NCBI RefSeq assembly: GCF_000425705.1 | Contig: NZ_AUDY01000012.1 | Span: forward strand, 1-64,000 | Reading direction: 5' to 3' | Source of the DNA: Halobacillus kuroshimensis DSM 18393 | GTDB taxonomy: Bacteria > Bacillota > Bacilli > Bacillales > Halobacillaceae | DNA length: 64,000 nt | Shown: piece after piece, positions 59,558 through 64,000 of the stretch | Numbering within the stretch: the stretch's first letter is position 1 | Layout of the letters: every line of letters begins with the position of its first letter | Position numbers and translations under genes: made by a program | The notes under the pieces: model-generated | Database searches by the model: none | Told to the model about the DNA's origin: nothing | The model's input: only the letters and a program-made list of their open reading frames with translations

Positions 59558-60577
59558 ATGATAAAAGCGGGTTGTAAGTGGATGTTTTTGATTGTCGGAA
59601 CGATGATAGGGGCCGGCTATGCTTCCGGAAGAGAGCTGTGGCAGTTTTTTGGTGATGACAGCAGTCTGGCCATCCTCTTGTTTTCCCTTATGTTCATCTT
59701 CTGCTGCTGGGTGATTTTGTCGATCAGTTTCAAGCTGGAAAGCGGCCATTATCTCCCTGTCCTCCGCGCGGTCGTCGGCCGTCGTCTGACCGGCGTATAT
59801 GACTGGATGATCATCGTCTATCTGTTTACGACGACGGTCATTATGCTGGCGGGCAGTGGAGCGACCCTGCAGGCCTTTAACTTCTCTTATAAGTTCGGGG
59901 TCGTTCTGATTATCATTCCGCTTATTCTCCTGTTTGTATGGGACGTCAAAGGGATCGTCGTCGTGAACAGCTTTGTTCTGCCGCTGCTGATCGCCGGTCT
60001 GTTATTCGTCCTCATCCTGTTCATCAAAGATCAGGATCTGTCCCTTTTCGGCCATGTGCACGAGATGAGCAACTGGCTGGCGGCTTTTCCGTTTACTGCA
60101 CTGAACATCCTGCCTTTGATCGCTGTCCTCGGGGCAATCGGCAACCAGGTCCGGCGGAAAGGAGAGATCTGGGTGGCCAGTATCGGAAGCGGGGTGGTCC
60201 TCGGAGTCGTTTCCTACCTATATAACAACAGTCTCATCCAAATTGCAGAAGACATCATTTTGTATGAAATCCCCCTTTTCGCGATTCTTAAACATTATCC
60301 GTACGAAATGATGATCTTCATGTCGGTGATGCTTTGGATTGCCATTTTCACCACCGCGGCCTCCGGGACACTCGGGCTCGTCACGAGGTTCCGGGATTAC
60401 GTCCGGCAGCCGCTCTGGATCCTGGCGATGATGGTGATTGCCATCATGCTTCCTTTCACTTCTTTCGGTTTCTCCACGTTAATTGAATACTTGTATCCGC
60501 TGTACGGTATCCTGAATTTATACGTGCTCCTCGCCCTTCTTTTATACCCCGTTCTTTCCAGATTCAAAATTCGCTGA
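59558..60577 (+). CDS. YkvI-like membrane transporter
   Basis: 339 residues, about ten membrane segments. Starts KAGCKWMFLIVGTMIGAGYASGREL, the YkvI pattern with TIGAGYASG-like first helix break typical of LeuT-fold transporters. Substrate unknown. GTGGAGGA upstream. Divergent from yyaC. Confidence 0.82.
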   Translation: MIKAGCKWMFLIVGTMIGAGYASGRELWQFFGDDSSLAILLFSLMFIFCCWVILSISFKLESGHYLPVLRAVVGRRLTGVYDWMIIVYLFTTTVIMLAGSGATLQAFNFSYKFGVVLIIIPLILLFVWDVKGIVVVNSFVLPLLIAGLLFVLILFIKDQDLSLFGHVHEMSNWLAAFPFTALNILPLIAVLGAIGNQVRRKGEIWVASIGSGVVLGVVSYLYNNSLIQIAEDIILYEIPLFAILKHYPYEMMIFMSVMLWIAIFTTAASGTLGLVTRFRDYVRQPLWILAMMVIAIMLPFTSFGFSTLIEYLYPLYGILNLYVLLALLLYPVLSRFKIR

Positions 60578-60627
60578 AAACCTGTTAAAATGAATGTCAT
60601 ATTCATAGACGTACAGGAGGGAAAGCG

Positions 60628-61536
60628 GTGAGTGAGCCAACGAAAGCTGTGGAGGATGCCAAAACACAGTGGGAGGAACTTGTCAGTTATGTCAAAGATC
60701 CGGAGATTTGGTGGAGTTATGGAATCGGCGCGTTGAAGATCATTATGATCATTGTGCTGTCTCTGCTGATTATCCGGATCGGGCGCGGTTTGATTGCGCA
60801 GTTTTTTGCGAATAAACGCAGGGGGCCATTTCAAATTACCCAGCGCCGGGAAGCGACGCTGAACAAGCTGGTCGTCAATGCGTTGTCCTATGTCGTCTAC
60901 TTTGTCGCCTTTATTATGATTCTGGAGACGCTGACGATCAACATCGCTGCACTCCTTGCCGGTGCCGGTGTAGCAGGCCTTGCGATCGGCTTCGGGGCCC
61001 AGAACCTTGTGCGCGACGTTATTTCCGGCTTCTTCATTATCTTTGAAGATCAATTTTCCGTCGGCGACTATATCCAGACCTCCGGTGTCGAAGGCTTCGT
61101 TGAAGAAGTCGGTCTCCGGACGTGTAAGGTGAAAGCATGGACAGGCGAAGTCCATATTCTGCCGAACGGCAATGTAACTCAGGTGACCAACTACTCCATG
61201 CACAACAGTGTGGCTGTCGTCGATGTGAAAGTGGCCTATGAGGAGGACATCGAGCGGGCAGAGCAGGTCATTTCAAAACTGCTTGAGGAACTGCCGGAAC
61301 GTTATGAGGAAATCATCACTATGCCGGAACTCCTTGGTGTCCAGAACCTCGGGGCATCGGAAGTCGTGATGCGTGTGATCGCTGAGGTTAACCCGATGGA
61401 GCACTGGGCGGTGGCACGGGTGATCCGTAAAGAAGTGAAAAACCGGCTGAATCAGGAAGGCATTGAAATTCCGTTTCCACGTATGGTCATGTATTCCCGT
61501 CATGACGAGAACGAGAATGAAGCGGTCGATCAATAA
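60628..61536 (+). CDS. mscS: Small-conductance mechanosensitive channel
   Basis: 302 residues. Pore helix GAGVAGLAIGFGAQNLVRDV (about 112-131), the beta domain with DQFSVGDYIQ and a C-terminal mixed domain. Releases solutes on hypo-osmotic shock. GTG start behind ACAGGAGGG. The place just before yyzM-ychF-rpsF is common in Bacillaceae. Confidence 0.95.
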   Translation: MSEPTKAVEDAKTQWEELVSYVKDPEIWWSYGIGALKIIMIIVLSLLIIRIGRGLIAQFFANKRRGPFQITQRREATLNKLVVNALSYVVYFVAFIMILETLTINIAALLAGAGVAGLAIGFGAQNLVRDVISGFFIIFEDQFSVGDYIQTSGVEGFVEEVGLRTCKVKAWTGEVHILPNGNVTQVTNYSMHNSVAVVDVKVAYEEDIERAEQVISKLLEELPERYEEIITMPELLGVQNLGASEVVMRVIAEVNPMEHWAVARVIRKEVKNRLNQEGIEIPFPRMVMYSRHDENENEAVDQ

Positions 61537-61550
61537 GGAGGAGCACAGCT

Positions 61551-61745
61551 ATGGCAGAGAAATCCTATGAACTCAATGATGTGGTGCAGATGAAAAAACC
61601 GCACCCCTGCGGCGAGAACCGCTGGAAAATCATCCGCATGGGGGCGGATATCCGGATCAAATGTGAAGGCTGCGGACACAGTGTCCTCGTCCCGCGCCGG
61701 AAGTTTGAAACGAAGATGAAAAAAGTGCTGGAACCGAGTGAATGA
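61551..61745 (+). CDS. yyzM: DUF951 protein YyzM
   Basis: 64 residues with HPCG and CEGCGHSV, a zinc-ribbon-like or S1-like small fold. Conserved beside mscS and ychF in Bacillus; function unknown. Ribosome site AAGGAGGAG; 14 bases after mscS. Confidence 0.93.
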   Translation: MAEKSYELNDVVQMKKPHPCGENRWKIIRMGADIRIKCEGCGHSVLVPRRKFETKMKKVLEPSE

Positions 61746-61752
61746 ACGAAAG

Positions 61753-61780
61753 CCCTCCCTTTGACAGGGGAGGTTTTTTT
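61753..61780 (+). terminator. Terminator after yyzM
   Basis: CCTCCCT TTGAC AGGGGAGG and seven T. Confidence 0.85.
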
Positions 61781-61906
61781 ATGGAAAGAGGGAAAAAAGG
61801 ACAAACTTCCATTATTCGGTCTGTTTCTTTGGAAAGGGTGGATTTGTTATAGTGGAAAATGGACTTTTGAGCTGTGCTTTTCCCCGTAAGGACGGGACGG
61901 CGCAGG

Positions 61907-61935
61907 TTGTTATTTTCAAGTACAGAATCTATAAT
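61907..61935 (+). promoter_or_regulatory. Promoter of ychF
   Basis: TTGTTA (61907-61912), 17 bases, TATAAT (61930-61935), about 50 bases before the ATG. Confidence 0.75.
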
Positions 61936-61986
61936 AAAGTGGACTAACATGCATGTATGTAAATCCTTAAGGAGTGAAAGTCTCAT

Positions 61987-63084
61987 ATGGCACTAACAGC
62001 TGGAATCGTAGGTTTACCGAACGTAGGGAAATCTACGTTGTTTAACGCAATTACACAGGCAGGCGCTTTATCCGCCAACTATCCGTTCGCCACAATAGAT
62101 CCGAACGTCGGGATCGTGGAAGTACCGGATTCTCGGCTGGAAAAGCTGACCGAGCTTGTGAACCCTAAGAAAACTGTTCCGACCGCATTTGAGTTTACTG
62201 ATATCGCCGGCATCGTCAAAGGCGCAAGTAAAGGGGAAGGTCTCGGCAACCAGTTCCTCTCCCATATCCGCCAGGTGGATGCGATCTGCCACGTTGTACG
62301 CGCGTTCGAAGATGAAAACATCACCCACGTATCCGGTCAGGTCGATCCGATCACGGATATCGAAACGATCAACCTCGAACTGATCCTTGCCGACCTTGAG
62401 ACGGTTTCGAAGCGTCTGGACCGTGTGGCTAAGCTTGCCCGTCAGAAGGACAAGGACGCCGTTGCTGAATATGCCGTTCTTGAAAAGCTGAAGGAAGCAT
62501 TGGAAGCTGAAACACCCGCCCGCGCTGTCGAATTCAGCACCGATCAGGAAAAAGTCGTGAAAGGTCTCCATCTTTTAACTTCCAAGCCCATCCTCTATGT
62601 GGCTAACGTAAGTGAAGATGAGATTGGCGAAGGCGATAATGACAAAGTGAAGCAGATCCGTGAATTTGCGGCTAAAGAGAACGCAGAAGTCATTGTCGTG
62701 TGTGCAAAAATCGAGTCTGAAATCGCTGAGCTTGATGGCGATGAAAAGGACGAATTCCTGGACGATCTTGGAATCGAGGAATCCGGTCTTGATCAATTGA
62801 TCAAAGCGACCTACAACCTGCTCGGCCTGGCGACATATTTCACTGCCGGCGAACAGGAAGTGCGCGCATGGACCTTTAAGGAAGGCATGACCGCTCCGCA
62901 GGCGGCCGGCATCATTCATACGGACTTCGAGCGCGGCTTCATCCGTGCTGAGACAGTGTCCTATGAGGATCTTGTCGACGCGGGAACCATGGGGGCAGCC
63001 CGCGACCGCGGCCGTGTCCGCCTTGAAGGAAAAGAATATCTGGTCAAAGACGGTGACGTCATCCATTTCCGTTTTAACGTATAA
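61987..63084 (+). CDS. ychF: Redox-regulated ATPase YchF (OLA1 type)
   Basis: 365 residues. G1 GLPNVGKSTLFNAI, G3 DIAG, the altered G4 (NVSE in place of NKxD) that gives ATP preference, and the C-terminal TGS domain (VRAWTFKEGMTAPQAAG...). Binds ribosomes. TAAGGAG upstream. Confidence 0.97.
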   Translation: MALTAGIVGLPNVGKSTLFNAITQAGALSANYPFATIDPNVGIVEVPDSRLEKLTELVNPKKTVPTAFEFTDIAGIVKGASKGEGLGNQFLSHIRQVDAICHVVRAFEDENITHVSGQVDPITDIETINLELILADLETVSKRLDRVAKLARQKDKDAVAEYAVLEKLKEALEAETPARAVEFSTDQEKVVKGLHLLTSKPILYVANVSEDEIGEGDNDKVKQIREFAAKENAEVIVVCAKIESEIAELDGDEKDEFLDDLGIEESGLDQLIKATYNLLGLATYFTAGEQEVRAWTFKEGMTAPQAAGIIHTDFERGFIRAETVSYEDLVDAGTMGAARDRGRVRLEGKEYLVKDGDVIHFRFNV

Positions 63085-63106
63085 GCGGGGAACCCTCCAC
63101 AAAAGG

Positions 63107-63135
63107 TTGTAAAGTGAGGACAAGTTTGTTACAAT
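63107..63135 (+). promoter_or_regulatory. Promoter of rpsF-ssb operon
   Basis: TTGTAA (63107-63112), 17 bases, TACAAT (63130-63135). Confidence 0.75.
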
Positions 63136-63144
63136 ACTATATTG

Positions 63145-63200
63145 TGAGTAATTAAACGAATTACTCCTTGCTCCTCTTTACGAAAAAGGAGCCGTTAAGT
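63145..63200 (+). promoter_or_regulatory. rpsF leader, possible S6:S18 site
   Basis: Two hairpins: GAGTAATT / AATTACTC (63146-63166) and CTCCT / AGGAG (63171-63191) followed by CCG. Many bacteria control rpsF-ssb-rpsR with an S6:S18 leader site with a CCG; the match here is only partial. Confidence 0.4.
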
Positions 63201-63220
63201 CCATAAGGAGGTGAAAACGG

Positions 63221-63514
63221 ATGAACAGAAAATACGAAATCATGTATATCATCCGCCCAGATATCGAGGAGGAAGCGAAAACGTCTGTCAAAGATCGTTT
63301 CAGCAAAATCCTTACAGATAACGGAGCGGAGATCCAGGAAGTTAAAGAACTAGGCAAGCGCCGTCTTGCTTATGAAATTAACGACCACCGTGATGGAATC
63401 TACGTAACAGTTGATTTCAACGGTACACGTGAAGCGATCAATGAATTCGACCGTCAGGCGAAGTTCACGGATGATATTATCCGCCACATCGCAGTACGCG
63501 AAGATGACAAATAA
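63221..63514 (+). CDS. rpsF: 30S ribosomal protein S6
   Basis: 97 residues, [20 protein letters not shown], with YVTVDFNGT and the C-terminal helix [15 protein letters not shown]. Binds S18 in the 30S platform. AAGGAGGTG before the ATG. First of rpsF-ssb(-rpsR). Confidence 0.98.
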   Translation: MNRKYEIMYIIRPDIEEEAKTSVKDRFSKILTDNGAEIQEVKELGKRRLAYEINDHRDGIYVTVDFNGTREAINEFDRQAKFTDDIIRHIAVREDDK

Positions 63515-63526
63515 GGAGTGATTCTG

Positions 63527-64000
63527 GTGTTAAATCGTGTCGTACTAGCCGGCAGATTGACGAAGGATCCTGATTTACGCTATACGCCAAACGGAGTAGC
63601 TGTCGCCAACTTTACGATCGCTGTCAACCGCCCGTTCTCAAACAATCAGGGAGATCGCGATGCCGATTTCATCAACTGTGTCGTTTGGAGAAGAGCAGCG
63701 GAGAACCTTGCGAATTTCATGAGTAAAGGCAGTCTTGTCGGAGTGGACGGACGTTTACAGTCCCGCAGTTTCGACAATCAGGAAGGCAAGCGTGTGTTTG
63801 TAACCGAAGTCGTTGCAGACAGCGTACAATTCCTAGAATCCAAGGGTGGTTCTTCGCAGGGCGGAGGAAACCGTGGAGGTTCAGGATACCAGCCAAATCA
63901 GAATCAACCATCAGGAAACAACTTCGGTTCCAATAATAATAATCAACGAAACGATGACCCATTCGCAGATAATGGGGAACCCATCGATATATCAGACGAC
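63527..64000 (+). CDS. ssb: Single-stranded DNA-binding protein (3' truncated by window)
   Basis: 158 codons in the window, running off its right end. GTG start (63527) behind AAGGAGTG reading [22 protein letters not shown] fold (1-110), then a Gly/Asn/Gln-rich linker and the start of the acidic tip (GEPIDISDD); the missing part should be only a few residues ending in LPF. Main SSB of replication. Confidence 0.97.
   Translation, partial: MLNRVVLAGRLTKDPDLRYTPNGVAVANFTIAVNRPFSNNQGDRDADFINCVVWRRAAENLANFMSKGSLVGVDGRLQSRSFDNQEGKRVFVTEVVADSVQFLESKGGSSQGGGNRGGSGYQPNQNQPSGNNFGSNNNNQRNDDPFADNGEPIDISDD

Overview
The window is the replication-origin region of a spore-forming, low-to-moderate GC Gram-positive of the Bacillaceae. 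The evidence is the gene order rpmH-dnaA-dnaN-rlbA-recF-remB-gyrB-gyrA around an origin rich in DnaA boxes, with rnpA-yidC-jag-mnmE-mnmG-rsmG on the other side, plus noc-soj-spo0J and sporulation or germination genes (bofA, yaaH/sleL, gerK-type operon, splAB, yyaC, a YjcZ-type peptide). Acid-rich proteins and the gene set fit a halophilic or halotolerant relative of Halobacillus or Salimicrobium, but genus is inference only.

Left arm (1-37.7 kb, mostly minus strand, leading-strand orientation away from oriC). From the origin outward: dnaA, dnaN, rlbA, recF, remB, gyrB, gyrA, an HD-GYP gene with a degenerate HD motif, yaaC (plus), guaB, dacA, pdxST, serS behind a T-box, tRNA-Ser, tRNA-Arg, dgk-dck. 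An accessory metabolic block follows (5.9-18.3 kb: NUDIX, NAD(P)H-binding reductase, modAB without modC, an M50-like protein, YjcZ peptide, aldehyde dehydrogenase, queF under a preQ1-I riboswitch, acsA, NCS2 permease, orphan lysine N6-hydroxylase, DJ-1/PfpI protein, DUF3891). Then come yaaH, tadA, SRP RNA, dnaX, ebfC, recR, yaaL, bofA and, at the very edge, tandem promoters that look like those of an rRNA operon lying off-window. Relative to B. subtilis the rRNA operon between gyrA and guaB is absent.

Origin (36.2-38.4 kb). DnaA boxes flank dnaA on both sides. The dnaA-dnaN gap shows adjacent DnaA boxes, five DnaA-trios and an AT-rich stretch, the layout of the B. subtilis unwinding region. 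Further DnaA boxes lie between jag and mnmE and between dnaN and rlbA.

Right arm (38.4-64 kb, mostly plus). The rpmH-to-rsmG block is followed by a 10.6-kb insertion between rsmG and noc: phosphodiesterase, Nei-type glycosylase, SDR, a three-gene membrane/DUF3231 cluster, gerK-type germinant receptor operon, a 518-bp intergenic segment bounded by 39-bp inverted repeats, splBA and an acetyltransferase. The standard order then resumes: noc, soj, spo0J, DUF554, yyaC, a YkvI-like transporter, mscS, yyzM, ychF, rpsF, ssb (cut by the window end).

Chromosome-organisation signals stand out. There are three parS-like sites (10.18, 53.19, 55.16 kb) and two back-to-back Noc-box-like palindromes inside modB. 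These match the ParB (Spo0J) and Noc proteins encoded here. No CRISPR array, prophage, transposase or defence system was seen.
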